Source: Microbulbifer variabilis
GTDB lineage: Bacteria; Pseudomonadota; Gammaproteobacteria; Pseudomonadales; Cellvibrionaceae
Length of the DNA: 64,000 nt
Reading direction: 5' to 3'
NCBI RefSeq assembly: GCF_023716485.1
Contig: NZ_CP092418.1
Location: forward strand, 62,001-126,000
In this document: piece after piece, positions 16,992 to 24,715 of the stretch
Layout: each line of letters begins with the position of its first letter
Numbering within the stretch: the first letter of the stretch is position 1
Program-made: the position numbers and the translations under genes
The notes under the pieces: model-generated
The model's input: the letters and a program-made list of their open reading frames with translations, nothing else
What the model was told of the DNA's origin: nothing
Databases searched by the model: none

Positions 16992-17714
16992 ATGCAAAAG
17001 TCCTTGGTTTTGACTCTGGTATTTTTGCTCACAGCATTTTCAGCTTTTGCCAAGGAGGAGCAGAAAAAAAAAGAAAAACAGAGTGAACAGACACAGCAGC
17101 GCAATGCAGGCTGGCACGCTCAATCCAAGCTGAATGCCAGCCAGTGGGTGGGTGCCTGGCTAATCTCCAGAGATGGGGAGGCCCGCCATGTATGGAGTCT
17201 CAAACCCGATGGTACTGGCCGCTCCTACGCTTTTCTCCCACATGACGGAAAAATGCAATTTGCTTTTGGTTACGATATCCACTGGTATTTTGATCCTTTC
17301 ACCCAAATGGCCAATATAAAAACCGGTCGTAGAATCATTTGCCGCAGAGGAAAAATATATCCCTATTTTCTTACCTTGAAATCCTATGAGAGCGATTATT
17401 CAGTGCGAGGTAAATTTGCATGGCAGACTACCTGGACGGAAGTGAGTGTCGGTCGGGATCGCCTGCATAAATCTCTGATTGTTTTTGTTGCACCATTATC
17501 TGCCTGGCATGATCCTGGCAAGGGTGCTCCCTGTCCCGAGTTCCCTCGTGTGCGTCTGGAAAAAGCGATTGATAGAATGTTGCAACGCTGGGAAAAGAAA
17601 GATTCCCCCGATTTAAAGGTGAATACTGCACCAGCTCCGGGCGAGCCAGAGCTAGAAGGAGAGGAGCTGAAAAAAACCAATAAAAAGAGGGTGAAAACCC
17701 GTCAGCGAAATTAA
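16992..17714 (+). CDS. Exported protein of the same unrecognised family (tandem paralogue 2)
   Basis: ATG 16992 opens a clear signal peptide (MQKSLVLTLVFLLTAFSAFA), giving 240 residues. A lysine-rich linker (21-38) is followed by the domain shared with the previous gene: QWVGAWLIS (51-59), VWSLKPDGTGRSYAF (67-81), TGRRIICRRG (111-120) and GAPCP near residue 180. It adds a C-terminal basic/acidic extension (KKTNKKRVKTRQRN) absent from paralogue 1. It sits 79 bases downstream, probably in the same transcript. Role unknown; likely periplasmic. Confidence 0.78.
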   Translation: MQKSLVLTLVFLLTAFSAFAKEEQKKKEKQSEQTQQRNAGWHAQSKLNASQWVGAWLISRDGEARHVWSLKPDGTGRSYAFLPHDGKMQFAFGYDIHWYFDPFTQMANIKTGRRIICRRGKIYPYFLTLKSYESDYSVRGKFAWQTTWTEVSVGRDRLHKSLIVFVAPLSAWHDPGKGAPCPEFPRVRLEKAIDRMLQRWEKKDSPDLKVNTAPAPGEPELEGEELKKTNKKRVKTRQRN

Positions 17715-17900
17715 AATAAAAAACCTCTGAGACAGTGGTGTTGTCATCCATTAATAGAACGTGATGATCAAGCAGGTCTTATGGCCATGTAGTTTTACCT
17801 GTGGGAAATGTTCCCTCTGGATAATTACACTAGGTGGTTTCTGACTGGTAACCATTCGCTGAGTATTTTCACAGCAGGTTTTTTCAACGGCAAACCGGAT

Positions 17901-18311
17901 ATGACTGCAGAAGTTTCCCTCGCAAATATCCTGAGAAATATGTGCCCAGAGTTACATGAGGAAACCTACGTGTTTTGCCAGGTGTCGGATGCTCGGCTCG
18001 AAGAAGTCTTGACTCAAAGCCTGTGTATCTTCCGCGAAGGCGAGGGGATGAGTGCGATCTTACCCAGATGCTTGGCACAGCAGTATGGGATTGCTTCCAG
18101 CGGGCCCTTCAGACAAATTACCCTGCAGGTCTTTTCCGGTCTCAGTGCGGTGGGCCTTACCGCTACAGTCGCCAGGGAGCTGGCTGATGCGGGCATAGTG
18201 GCCAATATGGTAAATGCCCTGCGTCACGATCATGTCTTTGTCCCTGAAGAGAGCGCGCAGCGAGCCTTACAGCTTTTACGCGGGCTCAGTAATCGGGTGT
18301 ATTACACCTGA
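17901..18311 (+). CDS. ACT-domain protein, DUF2241 type
   Basis: Small cytoplasmic protein with two ACT-like halves, a fold that usually binds amino acids. The pattern ETYVFCQVSDARLEEV, CIFREGEGMSAILPR, FRQITLQVFSGLSAVGLTAT and NALRHDHVFVPEESAQRALQ fits DUF2241. I choose ATG 17901 (136 residues) because family members begin about there. The frame stays open upstream to 17808, but that segment lacks family similarity. The 3' end is followed almost immediately by the next gene. Confidence 0.82.
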   Translation: MTAEVSLANILRNMCPELHEETYVFCQVSDARLEEVLTQSLCIFREGEGMSAILPRCLAQQYGIASSGPFRQITLQVFSGLSAVGLTATVARELADAGIVANMVNALRHDHVFVPEESAQRALQLLRGLSNRVYYT

Positions 18312-18321
18312 GCGCTTGCCA

Positions 18322-19065
18322 GTGCGTATTAATTACCCCGAACCCCAGCCCCACGGCGAGATTCGCCAACTACTACCAGACCTGTTCTTCGTCCCTGGGA
18401 CCGTAAAACTGGCTCCGGCGGTTACCATTAACCGCAACATGGCCATTGTGCGTTGGCAGGAAGAGCTGATACTGGTGAACCCGATACGCCTGCGTCCAGC
18501 GCAAGAAGAGAAGTTGCAGGATCTCGGCCGAATAGCTCATGCAGTGCGTCTTGGCTACCATCACGGCCAGGATGATCTTTATTACCGTGACCATTTTGAT
18601 CTGACTTTTTGGCGGCAGACCGGCTCAAACTTTTATCCACCTAGTGCCGATAGATTGGTGAGGGATGGTGGTGTTTGTCCAATACCCGGCAGTCGCTTCG
18701 TGGAACTGCGTTACAGCCGTTACCCAGAGGCATTCTGGTGGCTGCCCTTCAATGACGGCCTGTTGCTGGGCTGTGATGCTCTGCAGTATTGGGGGAAGTG
18801 GAGCGGTTGTAGCTGGTTTGGCCGAAATCTGCTGCGACTGTCCGGTATGCGCTCGGGGATGCAGGTACCGCCTGCCTGGCGAACACGGATGACTCCTGAA
18901 GGCCGGGACCAACGCTGTTGGCTGCAGGAGGATTTTGAGCGCCTGCTACAGCTGCCCTTCCTACACTTTCTGGCAGCCCATGGAGAGTTTTGTGCGGATC
19001 GGGCCCATGAGGAAGTGACCGCAGCAATAAGCCGAGCCTTTCCTGGGCTCTACAAGGCCGCCTGA
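18322..19065 (+). CDS. DUF4336-like / degenerate metallo-hydrolase-like protein of unknown function
   Basis: About 248 residues, cytoplasmic. The N-terminal part (LPDLFFVPGTVKLAPAVTIN, NMAIVRWQEELILVNPIRL, LGRIAHAVRLGYHHGQDD) follows the strand order of metallo-beta-lactamase-fold proteins, but the HxHxDH zinc motif is missing and only HHGQDD remains. It is therefore either a degenerate member or another fold. The start is unclear: no ATG lies near, GTG 18322 or TTG 18316 follow the upstream stop, and longer starts would overlap the ACT gene. Confidence 0.6.
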   Translation: MRINYPEPQPHGEIRQLLPDLFFVPGTVKLAPAVTINRNMAIVRWQEELILVNPIRLRPAQEEKLQDLGRIAHAVRLGYHHGQDDLYYRDHFDLTFWRQTGSNFYPPSADRLVRDGGVCPIPGSRFVELRYSRYPEAFWWLPFNDGLLLGCDALQYWGKWSGCSWFGRNLLRLSGMRSGMQVPPAWRTRMTPEGRDQRCWLQEDFERLLQLPFLHFLAAHGEFCADRAHEEVTAAISRAFPGLYKAA

Positions 19066-19214
19066 ATTCTATATATTAACCCTTTCAAGTAAGTGATCAC
19101 TCACATCTTGGTGCTCTGCACTAAGTCTGAACGTGGTAAGATTGCGCTCCTTTTTGGTGCGGTGTTGGTTCTGTCTGGCAGACCGCAAAGATTTATTCGA
19201 GAAGTAGTAATCCG

Positions 19215-20834
19215 ATGAAAAGAAAAGTCCTGCTCAGCGGCCTGCTGTCGTTGCTGCTGGTGGCCTGTATGCCAGTTTCCACCAGCACAGCCCCAAGCGC
19301 GAATATCGACAATATCAGTCGGGATGTGAATTACCTGGCTTCTGCAGAGCTGGCGGGAAGAGACACAGGCAGCGAAGGCTACCTCAAGGCGGCGCAATAT
19401 GTGGCCGCGCAGTTCCAATCCATGGGGCTCGCTCCGGCTGGTGAGCAGGGGTATTTTCAGGATGTACCTTTCCGTAGTGCCAGCTGGAATGGCACTGAGC
19501 CGACTTTTGTTTTAAAGGGGGGCAAAGGTGAGGTCGGCTTTGCCTTCGGGGAGGACTTTATCACCTCGCCTTCTGCGTCCAGTGAGCAGGCACGCTTGGA
19601 GGCCGAGCTGGTGTTTGTTGGCTACGGAATTGAAGCGCCGGACTATGGCCTAGATGATTATGCCGGATTGGATGTGAAGGGTAAGATTGCAGTGATACTG
19701 AGTGGTCGCCCGAAGAGTCTGCCCAGTGAAGTGGGGGCTCACTATGCATCAAGTCGCAACAAGGGTGAGACCGCTGCTCGTCATGGTGCGGTGGGTTATA
19801 TCACCATTTATACCCCCGAGCGCGAGAAGCGCCGCCCCTTCGTGCGCTATGCGGAGCATCGTCACGATGAGACTTTCGACTGGGTAAACCGAAAAGGCGA
19901 GCCGGGCAGCGCTATCCCCGGTTTGTATCCTGGTGTATTGCTTGATATCGATGCGGCGAGCAAACTCTTCGACGGTGCCCAACAGAGCCTCGCAGCTATC
20001 TTCAGCATTATGGAAAAAGGTCAAAATCCCCGTGGATTTTCGCTGCCTTACCGTGCTGCCCTGAGTACAAGCTCTAGGCACGAGGAAGTGCGTAGCCCCA
20101 ATGTTGTGGCCGTATTACCGGGTAGCGACCCGGTGCTTAAAAATGAATATGTGGTCTTCTCTGCACACTTGGACCATATCGGTAAAAAAGAAGATGGCCA
20201 GATTTATTACGGCGCTCAAGATAACGCTGCAGGAATCGCAGTAATGCTGGAAACCGCACGGTTGTTTGCGGAGTCTGGCCAAGCACCACGACGCTCTCTA
20301 TTGTTTGTTGCGGTGACCGGAGAAGAGAAGGGATTACTCGGCTCGGACTACTTTGCCGAATACCCTACCGTACCTCTGCAGTCCATCGTGGCCAATATCA
20401 ATCTGGATATGCCCATGCTGCTCTACCCATTCCGCGATATTATTGCCTTTGGTGCCGAGCATTCGTCCCTTGGCCAGATTGCGGAGCATGCGGCAAAACT
20501 CAGCGGTTTAAAATTGAGCCCTGATCCCATGCCTGAAGAAGTGATCTTTGTTCGTAGTGATCACTATAATTTCGTTCGCCGCGGTGTGCCCTCTATTTAC
20601 CTAATTACTGGGCGCGAAGCTCAGGATCCGAATATTGATGGTACCGCTAAACAAGTGGCATTCCTGAAAGAGAGCTATCACAAACCCGGAGATGCGCCTG
20701 ATGCTGGGGTGAGCTACGCAGCTGCTAGGCAGTTCACCGAAGTTAATTATCTAATTGCCAGGGAAGTGGCGGATGCTAAGGATAAGCCTTCATGGTATGA
20801 GGGAGATTTCTTTGGGGACCTGTTTAGCCAGTAG
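19215..20834 (+). CDS. Lipoprotein M28-family zinc aminopeptidase with PA domain
   Basis: Exported metallopeptidase cleaving N-terminal residues from peptides. The 539-residue product has a lipobox signal (LLSLLLVACMP), an inserted PA domain (about 120-280) and the M28 catalytic core with the two-zinc ligand set: VFSAHLDHIG, AQDNAAGIAVMLE, VTGEEKGLLGS, NINLDMPM and VRSDHYNFV. All five metal-binding positions are visible, so activity is expected. It is probably anchored to the outer membrane, as the residue after the cysteine is Met rather than Asp. It is convergent with the phosphopantetheinyl transferase gene. Confidence 0.92.
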   Translation: MKRKVLLSGLLSLLLVACMPVSTSTAPSANIDNISRDVNYLASAELAGRDTGSEGYLKAAQYVAAQFQSMGLAPAGEQGYFQDVPFRSASWNGTEPTFVLKGGKGEVGFAFGEDFITSPSASSEQARLEAELVFVGYGIEAPDYGLDDYAGLDVKGKIAVILSGRPKSLPSEVGAHYASSRNKGETAARHGAVGYITIYTPEREKRRPFVRYAEHRHDETFDWVNRKGEPGSAIPGLYPGVLLDIDAASKLFDGAQQSLAAIFSIMEKGQNPRGFSLPYRAALSTSSRHEEVRSPNVVAVLPGSDPVLKNEYVVFSAHLDHIGKKEDGQIYYGAQDNAAGIAVMLETARLFAESGQAPRRSLLFVAVTGEEKGLLGSDYFAEYPTVPLQSIVANINLDMPMLLYPFRDIIAFGAEHSSLGQIAEHAAKLSGLKLSPDPMPEEVIFVRSDHYNFVRRGVPSIYLITGREAQDPNIDGTAKQVAFLKESYHKPGDAPDAGVSYAAARQFTEVNYLIAREVADAKDKPSWYEGDFFGDLFSQ

Positions 20835-20855
20835 TTAACGTGCACTAGTGGTTAT

Positions 20856-20900
20856 TGGAGATTCCCTCGATACCTGGCAAATTTGAGTGGGGAATCTCCA
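20856..20900. terminator. Inverted repeat between convergent genes
   Basis: TGGAGATTCCC (20856-20866) is exactly complementary to GGGAATCTCCA (20890-20900) around a 23-base loop. It lies between the convergent stops of the M28 peptidase and the phosphopantetheinyl transferase. There is no long T-run on either side, so it would be a weak bidirectional terminator. Confidence 0.5.
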
Positions 20901-20902
20901 GG

Positions 20903-21610
20903 TCATGAAGCTTTCAGCCGAATTTCTCGAGTTGCAGGGCCTTTAAAACTATTCCGGTAAGTTCCTATTACCTCTTTAGAAGTAAAATTGGGCCTAGGCC
21001 TAACTACAAGTGAAAGGTAGATATCTTCTTCAGGCTGCCCACTCCAACATCGGTATTCAGAATAGGGTTCAGGCCAATTTTCTACTTGGCCGACCAGTGA
21101 AGAGACTTTAAGCAGCTTACCCAGTGGATCACCACTGCACTTGGCAAGCGCCTCCTTTATGGTCCAAGATTTTATAAACTCTTGCTTTAAGAGGGCTTTC
21201 GGTAAGCTTTGTAACCAGGACACCTCATAGGAGCTAAAGTAATTCTGGGCTATTGCCAGCCAATCTCTTTTGGGATGGTCTCTTTCACAGTCAATACCAA
21301 CCGGAATTTTTCCAATGGAGACTGCAAGGTAGTCTGCCGTATGGCTGATCGAGAGGTTGACAATAGGGGTTCCTGAGAAATTGGCAACTGTAGGGTTCTT
21401 AGGGTCAACTTCCAGATCAGAAGGGTGGCATCCAAACCGTTCAGCAATAAGGGTTTTCGCGAGTAGGCGCCCGGCTAAAAATTGCATCCTCCGATTCGGG
21501 TTGCGAATGTTTTTTAAACGTAAATGTTCCGTGTCACTCAATAAGAAAGATGAGTTCGCCTGCCAATCCTCAGGCCAATTTTTGAATGAAGAGCAAGTAA
21601 AATAAAGCAT
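20903..21610 (-). CDS. 4'-phosphopantetheinyl transferase (Sfp type)
   Basis: Transfers phosphopantetheine from CoA to the serine of carrier proteins, activating the two ACPs encoded across the divergent promoter region. The 235-residue product has the substrate/metal motifs VNLSISHTADYLAVSIG, VGIDCERDHPKRDW and FIKSWTIKEALAKCSGD. Family length and motif spacing are normal. Its position at the border of the cluster, pointing away from the biosynthetic genes, suggests a dedicated enzyme rather than the housekeeping AcpS. Confidence 0.92.
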   Translation of the reverse strand: MLYFTCSSFKNWPEDWQANSSFLLSDTEHLRLKNIRNPNRRMQFLAGRLLAKTLIAERFGCHPSDLEVDPKNPTVANFSGTPIVNLSISHTADYLAVSIGKIPVGIDCERDHPKRDWLAIAQNYFSSYEVSWLQSLPKALLKQEFIKSWTIKEALAKCSGDPLGKLLKVSSLVGQVENWPEPYSEYRCWSGQPEEDIYLSLVVRPRPNFTSKEVIGTYRNSFKGPATREIRLKAS

Positions 21611-22131
21611 AAAGTCTTATCTATCGATTCAGACTTAGATTGTAATCACTAATAAAGCTGAATAGCAGAACGGCTATCATGGTAAATGGTTGAGGAAAAG
21701 ATGGGGTACATACATCTTCAAAAATGCCTCGGAAATAGACCATAAATGCCAGATTGGGCAATTAAGGATCACTCCTAAGTTTAGAGTTTTTTCCTTTAAG
21801 TCGTCACCTTAAGGGAATTTTGTTCTTGGTGAGAGCTTTATCATTTTTAGAAGCCTACGAAAGCTTAAGTTGACCTTATGCCAGTGAAATTAAGGGCGCT
21901 AGTATACGAGAACTGTCCGAAGGAATAGTTCTCGTGTATTTAGGTGTAATAAAGAAACTCACCAGTCCCAATTGAAGGTTCTTTTGCTAGCGGGAATTGA
22001 TCATTTTGTGTACCATTCCCGCCCTGTTGCCGGTCACGAAAAGCTCAAAAAGCCACCTAAAAACAATGGTAGAGCTGGCTGGATACTAAGGCTTGATATT
22101 GAGGGTTGGAGCCAAGCTCCATAAGAGTAGT
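21611..22131. promoter_or_regulatory. Divergent control region of the aryl-polyene cluster
   Basis: About 520 A+T-rich bases with no gene. It should hold the promoters of the transferase and of the biosynthetic operon. The one clear structure is an inverted repeat ACGAGAACT (21906-21914) / AGTTCTCGT (21927-21935) around a 12-base loop, about 200 bases before the first operon gene. It could be an operator or a leader hairpin. No LuxR-, Fur- or Crp-like site stands out. Confidence 0.5.
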
Positions 22132-22863
22132 TTGTCTATTGAATTTGTAATTTCCGATTGGCGAGCTTGGTATGCGGGGGTTTCGGAACCTGCGGACTGG
22201 CATCGATGGCACAGTGGCGAGTTAGAACTGCAGGAAGATACCCTGGCTGATGTCTCCTTTCTTCCGGCGATGCTCAGGCGCCGCCTGAGCCCATTGTCTA
22301 AAGCCGTATTTAATAGTGCTTACCCACTTCTGCAGCAGAGAGATATCCCCCTGCTGTGTTGCTCTGTGCACGGAGAGGCGAAGAGAACTTACTCTCTTCT
22401 ACAGGGGGTTGCTGCGGAAGAAGATTTATCCCCTACGGCGTTTGGTTTATCAGTACACAATGCGATCGCCGGCCAATTGTCTATAGCGAATAAAGTACGA
22501 TCTCCAGCTCTCGCTTTAGCGGGTGGTGACTATCCATTACTGGCAGGTTTAATGGAAGCTAACGGTATTTTGCGGGAAGGTGCAAAAGAAATACTGCTGA
22601 TATTTTGTGAGGAACCCCTGCCAGAAATGTATCACCCTAGCACCCAAAGTCCCTCAGGTGTTTGTGCTACAGCTTTACTCTTAACCTTACCAGTTGAGGG
22701 AAGTAAGGGTAGTGGAGTGACTTTGGTAAATTCTTCGAGCGTCAGACTAAAAACGGCATTTGAAGAGGCAGATTATCAGTTACCTCTGTTAAGCGCACTT
22801 ATTAAAAATTCAGGAAAAGTACCTGTTGCCAAAGGGTGGGAGTTACTAATCAATGCAAACTAA
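22132..22863 (+). CDS. Ketosynthase-like protein (chain-length-factor type) of the aryl polyene cluster
   Basis: About 243 residues, matching only the N-terminal part of beta-ketoacyl synthases (the Ketoacyl-synt_2 family common in aryl polyene clusters). It has DWRAWYAG at the start and FGLSVHNAIAGQLSIA in the middle, but the place of the catalytic cysteine reads ALALAGGDYP, so it cannot condense by itself. The likely role is heterodimer partner of a full ketosynthase, as chain-length factor. The start is probably TTG 22132 (LSIEFVISDW becomes the N-terminus); a TTG at 22093 is possible. It overlaps the acyltransferase gene by 11 bases. Confidence 0.8.
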   Translation: MSIEFVISDWRAWYAGVSEPADWHRWHSGELELQEDTLADVSFLPAMLRRRLSPLSKAVFNSAYPLLQQRDIPLLCCSVHGEAKRTYSLLQGVAAEEDLSPTAFGLSVHNAIAGQLSIANKVRSPALALAGGDYPLLAGLMEANGILREGAKEILLIFCEEPLPEMYHPSTQSPSGVCATALLLTLPVEGSKGSGVTLVNSSSVRLKTAFEEADYQLPLLSALIKNSGKVPVAKGWELLINAN

Positions 22864-23638
22864 TTTGGAGTCTGGCAAGAGGTATGATCGGTATTGGTTT
22901 AGGCTGATAGCCACTGCCGTTGCGTTTAGTCTATTTGGTTTTGGTGGTCTGATCCTTCGATTTATTTTATTTCCACCTCTCAGAATTTTATACCCTAATG
23001 CAAATGTACGTATGCGTAAGGCTAGGTTAATCATACATCATGCCTTCCGTTTGTTTATTGGGTTTATGCACAAAACAGGGATATATACTTATGATTTCAA
23101 GGGTGAGAGTAAACTGCAAGAGCCCGGCCAATTAATACTGGCTAATCATCCCACTCTTATTGATGTCGTTTTTCTTATATCTCGAATACCTAATGCAAAC
23201 TGTATTGTAAAGGCGAGTCTATTTCGAAATCCCTTTATGCGTGGAGCTGTAATGACTGCGGGTTATATTCCCAATGATGACCCGGAAAAAATAATTGAGC
23301 TTGCCTCAAAATCTTTGAAAAAAGGGGAGTCAGTGGTTTTATTTCCGGAAGGAACCCGCTCTGTGCCAGGGAAACCATTCAAGTTCCAGCGGGGGGCTGC
23401 CTATATGGCACTTCGTTCTGGTATTAGTCCGACTCTGGTTACCATTCGCTGCAACCCGCCAATGCTGATGAAAAATATCCCGTGGTACAGCATTCCGTTA
23501 TCGCGGCCACATTTTGAATTTGATGTCTCTGAATCTTGGGAGATTCTCAAGATGAAAGAAAAAAGCGAAAGCCCATTGGTAGCCAGGCAAGTTACCCAAG
23601 AATTAAAAGCATTTTATACTGAGGAGTGTGCTGCGTGA
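22853..23638 (+). CDS. PlsC-like 1-acyl-glycerol-3-phosphate acyltransferase
   Basis: Membrane-associated acyltransferase. It has a hydrophobic N-terminal helix (about 18-38), the acceptor motif NHPTLIDVV (HX4D) and the FPEGTRSVPG block. In aryl polyene clusters such enzymes are thought to transfer the polyene or a fatty acid to the lipid anchor, which is the probable job here. It overlaps both neighbours, and its last codons carry the ribosome site of the first ACP gene. Confidence 0.9.
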   Translation: MQTNLESGKRYDRYWFRLIATAVAFSLFGFGGLILRFILFPPLRILYPNANVRMRKARLIIHHAFRLFIGFMHKTGIYTYDFKGESKLQEPGQLILANHPTLIDVVFLISRIPNANCIVKASLFRNPFMRGAVMTAGYIPNDDPEKIIELASKSLKKGESVVLFPEGTRSVPGKPFKFQRGAAYMALRSGISPTLVTIRCNPPMLMKNIPWYSIPLSRPHFEFDVSESWEILKMKEKSESPLVARQVTQELKAFYTEECAA

Positions 23639-23892
23639 ATGATTTGGTTGAAGAGCTAAAGACACTGATTATTGAGGTTCTAAACCTAGAGGATATTACA
23701 CCAGAGGAAATCATCGCAGATGAGCCTTTATTTGGTGAAGGTCTAGGTTTGGATTCCATTGATGCGCTTGAGCTAGGTCTGGCATTGCAGAAGAAATATA
23801 ACATATCTATCGATGCAGAAAATGAAGATACCAAATCACATTTTGCTAGTGTGAACAGCCTGGCAAAATTTGTTGATGGTAGCCGCGCGTAA
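23635..23892 (+). CDS. Acyl carrier protein 1
   Basis: 85-residue carrier with the phosphopantetheine site GLGLDSIDALELGL (Ser near residue 41) in an acidic four-helix pattern. Start GTG 23635 overlaps the upstream stop (GTGA), with GAGGAG eight bases before it. It should carry starter or growing acyl chains of the polyene pathway after modification by the cluster transferase. Confidence 0.93.
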   Translation: MNDLVEELKTLIIEVLNLEDITPEEIIADEPLFGEGLGLDSIDALELGLALQKKYNISIDAENEDTKSHFASVNSLAKFVDGSRA

Positions 23893-23903
23893 GAGAGATA
23901 TGT

Positions 23904-24158
23904 ATGTTGAAAGATAGAGAAGACATTTTTCCAAAATTGACCGAAATCCTTGTTGAGATGTTTGAGGTTGATGAAGAGGATATAACAGAAGAAGCCCACC
24001 TTGCTGATGATCTGGATATAGATAGCATTGATGCGGTTGACCTGATAGTTCGTTTAAAAGAGCTTACTGGAAAGAAAATTGCACCTGAAGAATTCAAAAG
24101 TGTAAGAACTGTTGGAGATGTAGTTGGTGCAATTGAAAAGGTAATGGCGGAGAAGTGA
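23904..24158 (+). CDS. Acyl carrier protein 2
   Basis: 84-residue acidic ACP with the attachment site DDLDIDSIDAVDLIVRL (Ser near residue 39). It differs clearly from the first ACP, so the two probably serve different steps (starter versus elongation), as the two ACPs of characterised aryl polyene systems do. Eleven bases separate the genes, and the end overlaps the next start. Confidence 0.93.
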   Translation: MLKDREDIFPKLTEILVEMFEVDEEDITEEAHLADDLDIDSIDAVDLIVRLKELTGKKIAPEEFKSVRTVGDVVGAIEKVMAEK

Positions 24159-24706
24159 GTCGATTCGCGCAGCTAATATTGGTCATAATTCTGACACTGT
24201 ACCCTGTGGCAATTTATTTTGGCATAGAATACTTGTCTTTAAGTAGTATTCTGTTACTGCTGTTGATTGTTGCGGTTTCAAGGGTATTGTTTGGCGGCGC
24301 GAATAAGGCGATTGGCACCAAGCTAATGGCCGTGGCCTTGGCTTTTGTTGTTGGCGTCTCCTGGTTAAGGGGCGATTCAAGTGGACTTCTTTGGTATCCA
24401 GTACTTTGTAACCTGATTCTATTTTCACTGTTTTTATACAGTTTGAGTCAACCACAAACATTAGTAGAACGGCTTGCTCGCCTTACGACTCCAGATTTAC
24501 CACCTGAAGGTATTCTATATACACGAAAGGTTACCAAGGCATGGTGCCTATTCTTTTTAATTAATGGAAGCCTCGCACTGGCAACTGTTTTAAACGGCGA
24601 TATGAAAGTCTGGACTCTTTACAATGGCCTTGTTTCATATGTGCTAATGGGAACTATGATGGGCGGTGAATGGCTACTGCGTTGTCGTGTCCAAAATAAG
24701 GCGTGA
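24155..24706 (+). CDS. Cluster membrane protein (COG4648 type)
   Basis: 183 residues with about five or six membrane helices (for example VIILTLYPVAIYFGIEYLSL and LWYPVLCNLILFSLFLYSL). It keeps the conserved block TTPDLPPEGILYTRKVTKAW between helices. Proteins of this type recur in aryl polyene clusters, but their role is not established; export or membrane assembly are possibilities. Start GTG 24155 overlaps the ACP stop. Confidence 0.82.
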   Translation: MSRFAQLILVIILTLYPVAIYFGIEYLSLSSILLLLLIVAVSRVLFGGANKAIGTKLMAVALAFVVGVSWLRGDSSGLLWYPVLCNLILFSLFLYSLSQPQTLVERLARLTTPDLPPEGILYTRKVTKAWCLFFLINGSLALATVLNGDMKVWTLYNGLVSYVLMGTMMGGEWLLRCRVQNKA

Positions 24707-24715
24707 GTTAAGGTC

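Noticed and set aside
17808..17900. N-terminal extension of the ACT-domain protein
   Set aside because: The family similarity begins at the ATG at 17901; the upstream residues look like translated intergenic sequence.
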